Assembly (NCBI GenBank): GCA_016190285.1
Contig: JACPQW010000188.1
Coordinates: forward strand, 1-32,941
DNA: 32,941 nt
Origin: Candidatus Methylomirabilis oxygeniifera
GTDB taxonomy: Bacteria > Methylomirabilota > Methylomirabilia > Methylomirabilales > Methylomirabilaceae
Direction: 5' to 3'
Shown: positions 24,757-32,801 of the stretch, piece by piece
Layout of the letters: each line of letters begins with the position of its first letter
Position numbering within the stretch: position 1 is the first letter of the stretch
Made by a program: the position numbers and the translations under genes
The notes under the pieces: generated by a model
Told to the model about the DNA's origin: nothing
The model's input: only the letters and a program-made list of their open reading frames with translations
Database searches by the model: none

Positions 24757-24936
24757 ACCATTTGCCGAACGATTGCCATCGAGGTCGGCATGCAGAATTC
24801 CGGGCTTGCCGTGGCGCTGGCCGTCAAATATTTTTCGCCGGCCGCGGCGCTCCCGGGCGCCCTCTTCAGCGTCTGGCATAACCTGTCAGGTGCCGCGCTG
24901 GCAAGTGTCTGGTCCCGAACCGGCCGACCGAGATAG
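24757..24936 (+). pseudogene. C-terminal fragment of a bile acid:sodium symporter (BASS) family transporter
   Basis: The frame after the TAA at 24751 reads [19 protein letters not shown], then [20 protein letters not shown], and ends at TAG 24934. This is the conserved last transmembrane part of BASS/SBF-family sodium symporters, including [10 protein letters not shown] and the [14 protein letters not shown] motif. A full member has about 300 residues; only about 59 remain, with no start codon at the usual place. The missing N-terminal part was not found in the window. It has been truncated next to an IS-like end. Confidence 0.78.
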
Positions 24937-25002
24937 GGCAGTGGTCTTACGTAATCGCGATGCAGCGCCACTATACGCTCCCCAGTACTCCTACCGATAT
25001 GA

Positions 25003-25167
25003 AGCCCCATACGGGTTGATCAGAGCCAGCTCGCTAAGGTACAGTTTTTGCTTGCACTCCAGGCGGCCAATAAGGTAGACCTCAATGGGGAGTACGAGCT
25101 GATAGCAGAGGCAAAACGCATGAAGATTGCTCTGGCAACCGGAAAAAGGGGAACCGCGCTGCAATGA
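25003..25167 (+). pseudogene. Start-less short frame overlapping the res start (fragment or small gene)
   Basis: After a TGA at 25000 the frame is open for 54 codons and reads like real protein: DQSQLAKVQFLLALQAANKV, then DLNGEYELIAEAKRMKIALA, ending TGKRGTALQ. Its TGA (25165-25167) overlaps the res ATG at 25164 as ATGA, the same junction used at two later places in this operon. There is no ATG, GTG or TTG near its beginning. An ATG at 24999 is one frame off, so a single-base frameshift could have broken a small gene of about 55 residues. I do not recognise the family. Confidence 0.5.
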
Positions 25168-27824
25168 ATCACCTTCATCAGCGTCTCGCCCAGCGAGTGG
25201 ACCAATGGCGAGCAGACGGGTATCCTCTCCCGCAATATCCGGTACTTGCTGAGATTCTCGAGTGGGCGCGCGAGGGCGAGACCGAAACCCTTCGTTTTCT
25301 GCGCCGCCCGCAGCTTCACGCCCTGGAAACCTACTGGTATCTTCGGCTTGTCGAAGGGACACCGCACATCTTCGATCTCTATTGCAAGGTCTACCCACCT
25401 GATGAAAACCTTGCTGAATTATTAGAATCCCTGGGCGTCCCGGACAGCGCTTTCAAGGCAGCAAATTACAAGGCCGATGCGCTCTGGGCGCAGATCAAAA
25501 CAGACGGTAGATTTGTCCAAGATTTCAAGCTTGAATCGCTTCGCGAGACGCTCAGCCTTGATTACCCGAGCTACATCCTTGCCCTGGCGATGGGGGCCGG
25601 TAAGACCATTCTTATCGGCGCGATCATCGCGACCGAGTTCGCGATGGCGCTGGAATACCCCAATGACCCTGGTGCCCCGTTCGTTCAGAACGCCCTTGTC
25701 TTCGCACCAGGCAAGACAATCCTCGAATCGCTGCGCGAGCTGGCCGAGATCCCATACGAGCACATCTTGCCGCCACGCTTACACAAAGGCTTCGCCGCCT
25801 CGGTGAAGCTCACCTTCACCCGTGACGGTGAGAAAGACGTACCGGTCATCCGTGGCAGCCTCTTCAACGTTGTCGTGACCAATACCGAAAAGATCAGAAT
25901 TCAGAAAGAGACGATTCGCAAGGCCGACCTCGGCAACCTCTTTGCGCCGGGACGGGAGGACGAGGCCCGCGCCGAAATTGCCAACCTGCGCCTTCAGGCG
26001 ATTGCCAGCCTGCCTCATCTCGCTGTCTTCTCGGATGAGGCGCACCACACGTATGGACAGTCGCTCGACACCGGACTCAAGAAGGTCCGCAAGACGGTGG
26101 ACTACCTAGCCGCCAAGACCAACTTAGTCTGTGTGGTCAATACCACCGGCACCCCCTACTTCCAGCGGCAGTCGTTAAAGGATGTTGTCATCTGGTATGG
26201 CCTGTCCGCCGGCATCAAAGATGGCATTCTCAAAGATCTGGCGGGCAACATCCACGCCTACGATTTCTCGGGGGACGCCAAAACGTACGTCTCACACGTC
26301 ATCGAGGATTTCTTTCGAGACTACGGCGTCGTGCGTCTGCCGAACGGCGCCCCCGCGAAGCTGGCGCTCTATTTCCCCCAGACCGATGATCTCAAGGAAC
26401 TCAAGCCGGTCATCGACCAGGCGCTAGTAAAGATGCGCCAAAGTCCCACGCTCTGCCTCGTCAACACCTCCGACGAGAGCCTGACCAAACAGGCTGACAT
26501 CGACGCCTTCAACCGGCTGAACGATCCCACTGCCCCGCATCGGGTAATCCTGCTGGTGAACAAAGGGACAGAGGGGTGGAACTGCCCGAGTCTGTTTGCC
26601 TGCGCGCTCGCCCGCAAGCTTAAGACCTCGAACAACTTCGTCCTCCAGGCGACCACCCGCTGCCTCCGCCAGGTCCCAGGTAACGGCGTCAAGGCCCGCG
26701 TCTATCTCTCCATGGACAACTTCAGCGTCCTCGATCGGCAGTTGCAGGAAACCTATGGTGAAACCATCGCCGACCTCAACCGGTCCGGACAGGAAACCCG
26801 TAGCGCTCGCATCATCCTTCGCAAGCTCGATCTACCGCCACTCGTCGTCCCGCAGATGGTCAGCACTGTCGTCAAGAAAGAGGGCGCGACCATGCGGCTG
26901 CGCCTGGAGCGGCCAGCATACAGCGCGGACGGGCAGGTCAAAAAGACCGTCCATACGCTGGCAGACCAGCAGGCTACCGTAAGCGTCTTGCGCCAAGTCG
27001 GTGACACAGTAACCATTGACGCTATCCCAGAAGTGACCGACGCTTACGCCGCCGCAGTAGACCTCGCCGCACGCTACCGGCTTGACCTGTGGGTGATTTA
27101 CGATGAGCTTCGTCGCGTGTATGGTGAAGAGGACATCCCTTTATCCCATATTGACGATCTTGCCACTCAGATCGAAGAACAGACGCGCTGTTATGAAATC
27201 CAGAAGGAGAGGGTAGACGTCGCGCTGGCGCTGGTGAAGCCAGAAGGGTTCCTCAAGGAAACGGACGCATCCGGTGTGGACGTCTATACGGCCGACATTG
27301 TGTACCCCAAGGATCGTGAATACCTCCTGTTCTCACTGGAGCAGATGAGGGGCCAGAACCCGTGCGACTTCGGCTTCCACTATACCCCGTATAACTTTGA
27401 TTCCAACCCCGAGAAGAGCTTCTTCGAGCAGATGCTCGCGAACTTGAACCTCCATCCATCCGAAGTAGAGGACATATACTTCACGGGGGCACTTACCGAT
27501 CCGAACAAAACCGACTTCTTTGTTGAATACAAAGATGATAAGGGAAAGTGGCGTCGCTACACGCCAGACTTCATCATTCGCAAGAAGCCGAAAAGAGACG
27601 GGCGGCCTGGGACTGGCAAGGTCTTCATCGTGGAGATCAAGCGTGAACACGATCGCGCCCACCCGGTGGATGGCGAACATGGTAAGAAGGCCATGGCCCT
27701 TCGCAGATGGGAAACACTCAACCCCAACCGCCTCAAGTACCAGATGATCTTCACCGCCACTGACGCCGTACCAGCCGACGAGATGAGGGTTGTGCGTAGG
27801 TTCGTCGAGGAGCCCTGCACATGA
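25164..27824 (+). CDS. res: Type III-like restriction subunit: helicase with C-terminal nuclease motif (Res)
   Basis: 886 residues. Superfamily 2 helicase motifs: Walker A MGAGKT with Lys147, motif II DEAH at 291-294, motif III TGTP at 328-331, and motif VI QATTRCLRQ. Near the C-terminus a PD-(D/E)xK nuclease site is visible: TPDFII (Asp802) and FIVEIKRE (Glu824, Lys826). This matches the Res subunit of type III restriction systems, which translocates or slides on DNA and cuts with the Mod subunit. Mod lies two genes downstream. The ATG overlaps the preceding start-less frame, and the stop overlaps the mntA start as ATGA. I would call it type III-like because two toxin-antitoxin genes lie between Res and Mod. 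Confidence 0.92.
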   Translation: MNHLHQRLAQRVDQWRADGYPLPQYPVLAEILEWAREGETETLRFLRRPQLHALETYWYLRLVEGTPHIFDLYCKVYPPDENLAELLESLGVPDSAFKAANYKADALWAQIKTDGRFVQDFKLESLRETLSLDYPSYILALAMGAGKTILIGAIIATEFAMALEYPNDPGAPFVQNALVFAPGKTILESLRELAEIPYEHILPPRLHKGFAASVKLTFTRDGEKDVPVIRGSLFNVVVTNTEKIRIQKETIRKADLGNLFAPGREDEARAEIANLRLQAIASLPHLAVFSDEAHHTYGQSLDTGLKKVRKTVDYLAAKTNLVCVVNTTGTPYFQRQSLKDVVIWYGLSAGIKDGILKDLAGNIHAYDFSGDAKTYVSHVIEDFFRDYGVVRLPNGAPAKLALYFPQTDDLKELKPVIDQALVKMRQSPTLCLVNTSDESLTKQADIDAFNRLNDPTAPHRVILLVNKGTEGWNCPSLFACALARKLKTSNNFVLQATTRCLRQVPGNGVKARVYLSMDNFSVLDRQLQETYGETIADLNRSGQETRSARIILRKLDLPPLVVPQMVSTVVKKEGATMRLRLERPAYSADGQVKKTVHTLADQQATVSVLRQVGDTVTIDAIPEVTDAYAAAVDLAARYRLDLWVIYDELRRVYGEEDIPLSHIDDLATQIEEQTRCYEIQKERVDVALALVKPEGFLKETDASGVDVYTADIVYPKDREYLLFSLEQMRGQNPCDFGFHYTPYNFDSNPEKSFFEQMLANLNLHPSEVEDIYFTGALTDPNKTDFFVEYKDDKGKWRRYTPDFIIRKKPKRDGRPGTGKVFIVEIKREHDRAHPVDGEHGKKAMALRRWETLNPNRLKYQMIFTATDAVPADEMRVVRRFVEEPCT

Positions 27825-28123
27825 GCCCCAAAATCCCGATCGACCGCAATAAGATCGCTGACTTCTGCCATCGCTGGAAAATCACCGAGTTCGCCCTCTT
27901 CGGCTCCGTGCTTCGCGACGACTTCCGCCCCGACAGCGACGTGGACGTGTTGGTGACATTTGCTCCAGATGCCCAGTGGAGTCTATTTGATCTGGTCGAG
28001 ATACAAGAAGCGCTGAGTGAGATACTGGGTCGGAAGGTTGATCTTATTGAGAAAAGAGGCCTTCGTAATCCATTCCGGCGTTATGAGATCCTGAGGACGA
28101 AGGAGGTGGTCTATGCCGCGTGA
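27821..28123 (+). CDS. mntA: MntA-type minimal nucleotidyltransferase antitoxin
   Basis: 100 residues. The nucleotidyltransferase signature is complete: Gly28-Ser29 (FGSVLRDDF), Asp40 and Asp42 (SDVDVLV), and a third acidic residue Asp74 (KVDLIEK). In characterised pairs MntA transfers AMP onto a tyrosine of the HepT toxin and silences it. The HepT gene follows, overlapping by 11 bases, so this is the expected antitoxin. The ATG overlaps the Res stop (ATGA), which couples its synthesis to that of the nuclease. Confidence 0.92.
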   Translation: MSPKIPIDRNKIADFCHRWKITEFALFGSVLRDDFRPDSDVDVLVTFAPDAQWSLFDLVEIQEALSEILGRKVDLIEKRGLRNPFRRYEILRTKEVVYAA

Positions 28124-28475
28124 AAGCCGCGACCCCGCCTACCTCTGGGACATGCTGGAGGCCGCGAAAACGATCCTGGATTTTACTCGAGATGTTACGC
28201 CTGAGCAGTATCGCGCCGACTTGAAACTCCGTCTGGCTGTTGAGCGTGAGATCGGCATCATCGGCGAGGCAGCTCGACGAGTGAGCGGCCCTTTCCAGAG
28301 CGCTCACCCTGAGATCCCGTGGCAGAAGATCATTGCTCAAAGAAACGTGATGATACACGAGTACGGCGATGTCGACCACGAGCGCATCTGGCAACTCGTT
28401 ATCGTCTACATCCCACGTTTGATTGAGCAACTGACACCGCTGATCCCGGCCATTCCCGAGGAGCCGAAAGAATGA
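28113..28475 (+). CDS. hepT: HepT-type HEPN ribonuclease toxin (DUF86)
   Basis: 120 residues, all-helical HEPN fold with the active-site motif RX4HXY complete: Arg77, His82 and Tyr84 (RNVMIHEYG). The tyrosine is the residue that MntA AMPylates in studied systems. Unmodified HepT cleaves RNA and arrests growth. The start ATG 28113 lies within the end of mntA; the stop overlaps the mod ATG at 28472 as ATGA. Intact catalytic residues suggest an active toxin. It is usually found as an isolated MntA-HepT pair; here it is nested between Res and Mod. Confidence 0.92.
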   Translation: MPRESRDPAYLWDMLEAAKTILDFTRDVTPEQYRADLKLRLAVEREIGIIGEAARRVSGPFQSAHPEIPWQKIIAQRNVMIHEYGDVDHERIWQLVIVYIPRLIEQLTPLIPAIPEEPKE

Positions 28476-30586
28476 GCAAGACCGACCCAACGAAAAACAC
28501 TCCGGCTCGCGCGACAAAGAAGGTGCCACTCGAGTCAGCCGCACTCAAGCAGACCGAGGTCAAGATCACGCCTGCCAAGGGTCGGCCGATGCTCACCTGG
28601 GTGGGGAAGCGGCCGCTGTCGAACGTCACGGCCTTCCCGGCCCAGCATGTGGAGACCTTCGCACCGCCCCAATCCGCAATCGCCAACCCGAAATCGGACA
28701 TCTGGCATGACTGGCCAGCGGCCTACCCCAAGGGCGGCCTCCTCTTCCATGGCGACAACAAAGAGGTGTTGGCGCACCTGCTCGCCAACGGCTTCCGCGG
28801 CAAGGTGAACCTGATCTACATCGACCCGCCCTTCGACTCCGGAGCCGATTATGTTCGTAAAGTCTCCCTACGCGGCGTCAAGGGCACCGCGAAGATCGAC
28901 GGCGAGAGCTACACGCTTGGAGAGCAGATCCAGTACACCGACATCTGGGCCAACGACAATTACCTCCAGTTTATGTACGAGCGGTTACTGCTGCTGAAGG
29001 AGCTACTGCATCCCAACGGAACAATTTGGTTGCATTGCGATTACCACAAGGGCCATTTTCTGCGCAATCTTATGGACGAGGTTTATGGTTCTGCTTCCTT
29101 TAAAAATGAGATCATTTGGCAACGCTCATCGGCCCATAGTGATGCGTCAACGTTCTCAAACCTCCACGACATCTTGTACTACTACGCACTTGGTGACGAA
29201 TTCACTTTTAACAAGCAGTTTGTTGAGCATGACGAGAAGTACATCACATCCCATTATCGTTACGTTGACGAGCGTGGGCGGAGATATAGGACCGATAATC
29301 TGACTGCAACTGGTTTGAAGGGCCAAGGATATGAATACGAGTGGAACGGAGTCAGGCGAATCTGGCGGTGTCCACAGGAAACTATGAAGAAACTTCACGA
29401 AGAAGGCCGAATCCAGTACACGAGGAACAGAGTCGCGGAGTATGTCAGGTACTTGGATGAAATGAGTGGAACCGCTTTGCCAGACCTATGGACGGACATT
29501 TTACCCGTCAACTCACAGGCTGCTGAACGTCTTGATTTTGCGACCCAAAAGCCAGAGGACCTACTCAGTCGGATCATAGAAGCCTCGTCTAATCCCGGAG
29601 ACCTCGTCCTCGACTGCTTTCTTGGCTCTGGCACTACGGCTGCTGTGGCGCAGAAATTGGGACGCCGCTGGATCGGCTGCGACCTCAACAAAGGAGCGAT
29701 CCAGACAACAGCCAAGCGGCTGCAAACGATTATTCGCCAACAGATCGAGGCCGGGCAGAAAAACCCCCTCACCCTCGCCCTCTCCCACGATGGGGAGAGG
29801 GGAAAGGACGTGGGTCCGGCGCAAGTCGCGTTCGCTGTCTGGCGCGTCAACGACTACGACCTCGCGATCCAGCACAACGAGGCCGTCAATCTGGCCTGCG
29901 AGCACATCGGTATCCAGCGGACTCGCACCGATGCTTACTTCGACGGCACGCTGGGTCAACCCCTCGTCAAGATCATTCCCTTCGGCCATCCCCTTACACC
30001 GCTGGATCTGGAGGAACTCAAGCGGGAACTGGAGGCCAGGCCAGAAGAAGACCGACCCATCACCCTCGTCTGTTTAGGCATGGAACTTGCCGCCAAGACT
30101 TGGATCGAGGACTGGAACAGGCTCCGCAAACGCAAGAAGGATGAATACCTACATAAGCCGGAGGTCAACAGGATTGACGTCATAGAGCTTCGCACCGACC
30201 CCAAATACGGCAAATTTATCCGGCACGAGCCGGCTACGGCGAAGGTCAAGATCACTTGTGTAGGGGCGCCGCTCGCTGCGCCCAAGATCGTCGTCGAGAT
30301 AGAAGACTTCATCTCGCCGACGATCATCGAACGGCTGGATCAGCAGGCAGGAATGCTCAAGCCAACGATCGATGACTGGCGGGCGATGGTGGACTGCGTG
30401 ATGATCGACCCGGCCTACGATGGGCAGGTCTTCAACGTAGCTCTCGCTGACGTGCCGGAGAAGAAGACTGACTTGGTCGTGGGACGGTACGAACTTGCCG
30501 CCCCAAGCGCCGAAACCACCGTCGCCATCAAGATCATCGACATGCTAGGCGAAGAAGTCCTCGTCACTCGGTTGGTAAAGGAATAG
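28472..30586 (+). CDS. mod: Type III-like DNA methyltransferase (Mod)
   Basis: 704 residues. Beta-class order: motif IV DPPF at 118-121 (IDPPFDSGADY), then the target-recognition region, then AdoMet motif I with Asp381 in LDCFLGSGTTAAVAQ. DPPF points to N6-adenine methylation. The C-terminal 250 residues form a second conserved part found in Mod proteins paired with Res helicases. Two segments look like foreign in-frame repeats: residues 430-446 (NPLTLALSHDGERGK, DNA palindrome 29778-29801) and 597-604 (VGAPLAAP). It methylates the recognition site and, with Res, forms the restriction complex. Its start overlaps the hepT stop. Confidence 0.92.
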   Translation: MSKTDPTKNTPARATKKVPLESAALKQTEVKITPAKGRPMLTWVGKRPLSNVTAFPAQHVETFAPPQSAIANPKSDIWHDWPAAYPKGGLLFHGDNKEVLAHLLANGFRGKVNLIYIDPPFDSGADYVRKVSLRGVKGTAKIDGESYTLGEQIQYTDIWANDNYLQFMYERLLLLKELLHPNGTIWLHCDYHKGHFLRNLMDEVYGSASFKNEIIWQRSSAHSDASTFSNLHDILYYYALGDEFTFNKQFVEHDEKYITSHYRYVDERGRRYRTDNLTATGLKGQGYEYEWNGVRRIWRCPQETMKKLHEEGRIQYTRNRVAEYVRYLDEMSGTALPDLWTDILPVNSQAAERLDFATQKPEDLLSRIIEASSNPGDLVLDCFLGSGTTAAVAQKLGRRWIGCDLNKGAIQTTAKRLQTIIRQQIEAGQKNPLTLALSHDGERGKDVGPAQVAFAVWRVNDYDLAIQHNEAVNLACEHIGIQRTRTDAYFDGTLGQPLVKIIPFGHPLTPLDLEELKRELEARPEEDRPITLVCLGMELAAKTWIEDWNRLRKRKKDEYLHKPEVNRIDVIELRTDPKYGKFIRHEPATAKVKITCVGAPLAAPKIVVEIEDFISPTIIERLDQQAGMLKPTIDDWRAMVDCVMIDPAYDGQVFNVALADVPEKKTDLVVGRYELAAPSAETTVAIKIIDMLGEEVLVTRLVKE
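29778..29801. repeat. Palindrome inside mod
   Basis: CCCTCTCCC (29778-29786) and GGGAGAGGG (29793-29801) pair perfectly around a 6-base loop. With the flanking CCCCCTCACCCTCGCC it resembles a common intergenic palindrome of environmental bacteria (recalled). Here it is translated in frame as part of Mod, between the methyltransferase domain and the C-terminal domain. Confidence 0.6.
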
Positions 30587-30640
30587 GGGACCACGTGCTG
30601 GCGAGCGACTGGAGTCACTAATGGAGATTGAGGTGATATT

Positions 30641-31579
30641 GTGAGCAAGGGTGATTCAGCGAACCCTGACCTGGACTGTTTCGGCGTCCTCAACCGGCGA
30701 TGGACTATTGAGTTCGACGGAGGGAGCATTTCACCGGTTTCAGAGTTCGATGAAGTCACCGCTTGGGTCGATTCTTACACGAACCAGGATGGGTTTCTAT
30801 ACCCTCCAATGTCCCGTCAGGTCGTGTCGGACCCTAGAACAAATGAGGTAGTGGAGGAGGTGCCGAAAACGATACGTCCTGCGCTTCTCCACCAACTTCC
30901 GGCCTCCCATACGCTTCGCCTTTCCGACTCTGGTACGAGAGAGCAGCGTCGTCAGGGCATTGGCGCTTTCGTTATTCACCTGCTCGGGTACCTGTTTGGG
31001 ACTAGGCTCCAATTCTGGGACTGGTGGTTCGATAGCCGCGTGCCGATTCAATCAACTCACAACATCAGCTTTCGTGAGGCGACCGCCCAGGACTTCCTCT
31101 CGCATTGCTGCCGGACTTGGAGAAGTTGGACCGATGAAGAACGGCGGCTTATTACAAACGCGCTCTACATGCACTGTCGAGCGCCCTCGTATGAGTGGGA
31201 CTGGGAGCGGTTCACCATCGAGTACATGGTACTTGACGGCTGCTGGAAGCTCGCCAAGCTCAGATATGGGGTTAAAGATGAAGGCCACGCAAGGCGAATA
31301 GATAGCCTTTGTCGCAAGTTCGGCATTCCCTCAGATGGTAATCTTGTTGAGGCAATCGTGCGCTTGAGAAACGGCCTCTTCCACGAGGCGCTTTGGGACG
31401 GCTCGCAACCTTGCATGGGCACCAGCGGCACCACTTTTCTCCAGTCATATAACCTCCGCAGATTGAACCAGCGCTTAATTCCAGCTCTCCTCGAATACGC
31501 GACGCCTTATGTCGGGACCTGTTGGTGGTCGATAGGCACATTTGCCTTCAATTCACCATCAAGGCACGTCAACCCGTAG
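30641..31579 (+). CDS. Unknown protein with a C-terminal HEPN-like motif
   Basis: 312 residues from GTG 30641, with GAGG seven bases upstream. I do not recognise the family. A C-terminal segment VRLRNGLFHEALWDG contains Arg243-Asn244 and His248, the RNx3H pattern of HEPN ribonucleases such as ApeA-like proteins; the N-terminal 180 residues match nothing I know. A seven-codon frame (ATG 30621 to TGA 30644) ends in a GTGA overlap with this start and may only be incidental. Codon use and base composition look more AT-rich than the heme genes. It lies 54 bases after mod in the same direction, so it could be a fifth gene of the restriction operon or a separate defence gene. Confidence 0.7.
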   Translation: MSKGDSANPDLDCFGVLNRRWTIEFDGGSISPVSEFDEVTAWVDSYTNQDGFLYPPMSRQVVSDPRTNEVVEEVPKTIRPALLHQLPASHTLRLSDSGTREQRRQGIGAFVIHLLGYLFGTRLQFWDWWFDSRVPIQSTHNISFREATAQDFLSHCCRTWRSWTDEERRLITNALYMHCRAPSYEWDWERFTIEYMVLDGCWKLAKLRYGVKDEGHARRIDSLCRKFGIPSDGNLVEAIVRLRNGLFHEALWDGSQPCMGTSGTTFLQSYNLRRLNQRLIPALLEYATPYVGTCWWSIGTFAFNSPSRHVNP

Positions 31580-31691
31580 CATCGCGCCACCACTTCGCGA
31601 CCTCTAGAGCTGGGGGTAGAGCGCCGCTTCGCTGGCGCCAGAGAGCGCATAAAACAAGAACCCCTTATCTAATCAATTTTATCGACTGCCC

Positions 31692-32801
31692 TCAGTGTAA
31701 CTGGCGGAAGGGTGCGGCGTAGCCGGTCATTTCGAGATATCCCACGCCGGAGATCGGCCGGTCACCCGCCGTCCCTGAAATCGCGACCGATCCTTCCCAG
31801 TAGGTGACCAGTGTACTACCGCGCGTATCCAACTCCTGATCAGGAAACGCGGCCTGCACCGATAGGTCGAGGCGACGAGACGGGACTTGGATCCGCCACC
31901 GGATCGGGTATCGGCCGCCGCTCTTCGGGCTCTGCCACATCTCCTGCGGCGTCAGTTCAAAGGCGCTGAAGGGTAAATGCTCGACTCGTCCATCCGGTTG
32001 GATCAGGCTGCCGCTGGAGTGGGGATCAGATCGCCCATCTGTCAATCGAAGTTGGTAGAGCATCAGCTCAACGCCATCACCAAGCTGGATTGCGAACCAG
32101 TCCCAGCCTACCTGCGATTCAGTCAGTTGGTTACTCCCGAATTCATGATCCATCCAGGTCGAGCCGGTCACGGTCTGCCGCTTTCCGGCGACGGTCAAGG
32201 TTCCCTCAGTGGTCATCCTGGTGAGCGAGTAGTAGTGAGAGGCATGGCCCAGACCTGCCGCCTTTTGACTTACGCCATGACTGCCGTGAATGGCCGGCGG
32301 TTTGCTCAGGCTCAGGGTGAGGTCGATCGCGTACCCCTCCGCATGTGCGATCAAGCGGTGGACCTTTTCATCTCCGAGGGCTTGCCACTGGCCGTTCCAG
32401 ACCTTGAACGTGTTGGCCAGGGCGCCCGCCGAGTCGAGGGCACCTCGGCTGCGGCGCTCCCAGTATTGGAAGCGGCGGTGCGTGAGGTCCGAGATGGCGA
32501 AGTGGGCCAGATGCAGGTCTCGAATCGCCCAGCGTGATTGGCTTGCGCCTCTCAGGGACGGATCGACGCCAACCCGAAAGAAGGTCAGTTGGTAGCCGAA
32601 CCGCTGCCCATCCTCGGTCCGCAGGTGACCCGAATAGTACCACCACTCGGTCTTAAAATCGGGATGTGAGGCGTGGTCTTGCGGAAAGGCGAATCGATAG
32701 CCGGGAAGCGCCGGCCGGAAGGCGGCTTCTACCTGCGCCCCAAGGTCGCTGAGCAGGTAGAGGAGCACCACTATCCCGATTCTGAACCCCTTACCCCTCA
32801 T
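31692..32801 (-). CDS. Secreted CrtC/AttH lipocalin-like protein (predicted hydrolase family)
   Basis: 369 residues from ATG 32801. A signal peptide (basic start, core IGIVVLLYLLSDLG, cleavage near VEAAF) precedes two lipocalin-like halves. Family hallmarks: FPQDHASHPDFKTEWWYYSGHL, FGYQLTFFRVG, HYYSLTRMTTEGTL, GSTWMDHEFGSNQL and VGWDWFAIQL. COG5621-type members are found next to ABC-permease genes of the FtsX/MacB group, as here. Related CrtC enzymes hydrate carotenoids and AttH has no firm activity, so the reaction is open. The start overlaps the end of the permease gene by 11 bases, so both are in one operon. The 112-base gap on the other side separates it from the convergent gene at 30641. 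Confidence 0.9.
   Translation of the reverse strand: MRGKGFRIGIVVLLYLLSDLGAQVEAAFRPALPGYRFAFPQDHASHPDFKTEWWYYSGHLRTEDGQRFGYQLTFFRVGVDPSLRGASQSRWAIRDLHLAHFAISDLTHRRFQYWERRSRGALDSAGALANTFKVWNGQWQALGDEKVHRLIAHAEGYAIDLTLSLSKPPAIHGSHGVSQKAAGLGHASHYYSLTRMTTEGTLTVAGKRQTVTGSTWMDHEFGSNQLTESQVGWDWFAIQLGDGVELMLYQLRLTDGRSDPHSSGSLIQPDGRVEHLPFSAFELTPQEMWQSPKSGGRYPIRWRIQVPSRRLDLSVQAAFPDQELDTRGSTLVTYWEGSVAISGTAGDRPISGVGYLEMTGYAAPFRQLH

Noticed and set aside
30621-30644. Seven-codon leader peptide before the HEPN-like protein
   Set aside because: The frame contains the ribosome site of the main gene and no codon bias suggesting attenuation. The GTGA overlap is probably incidental.
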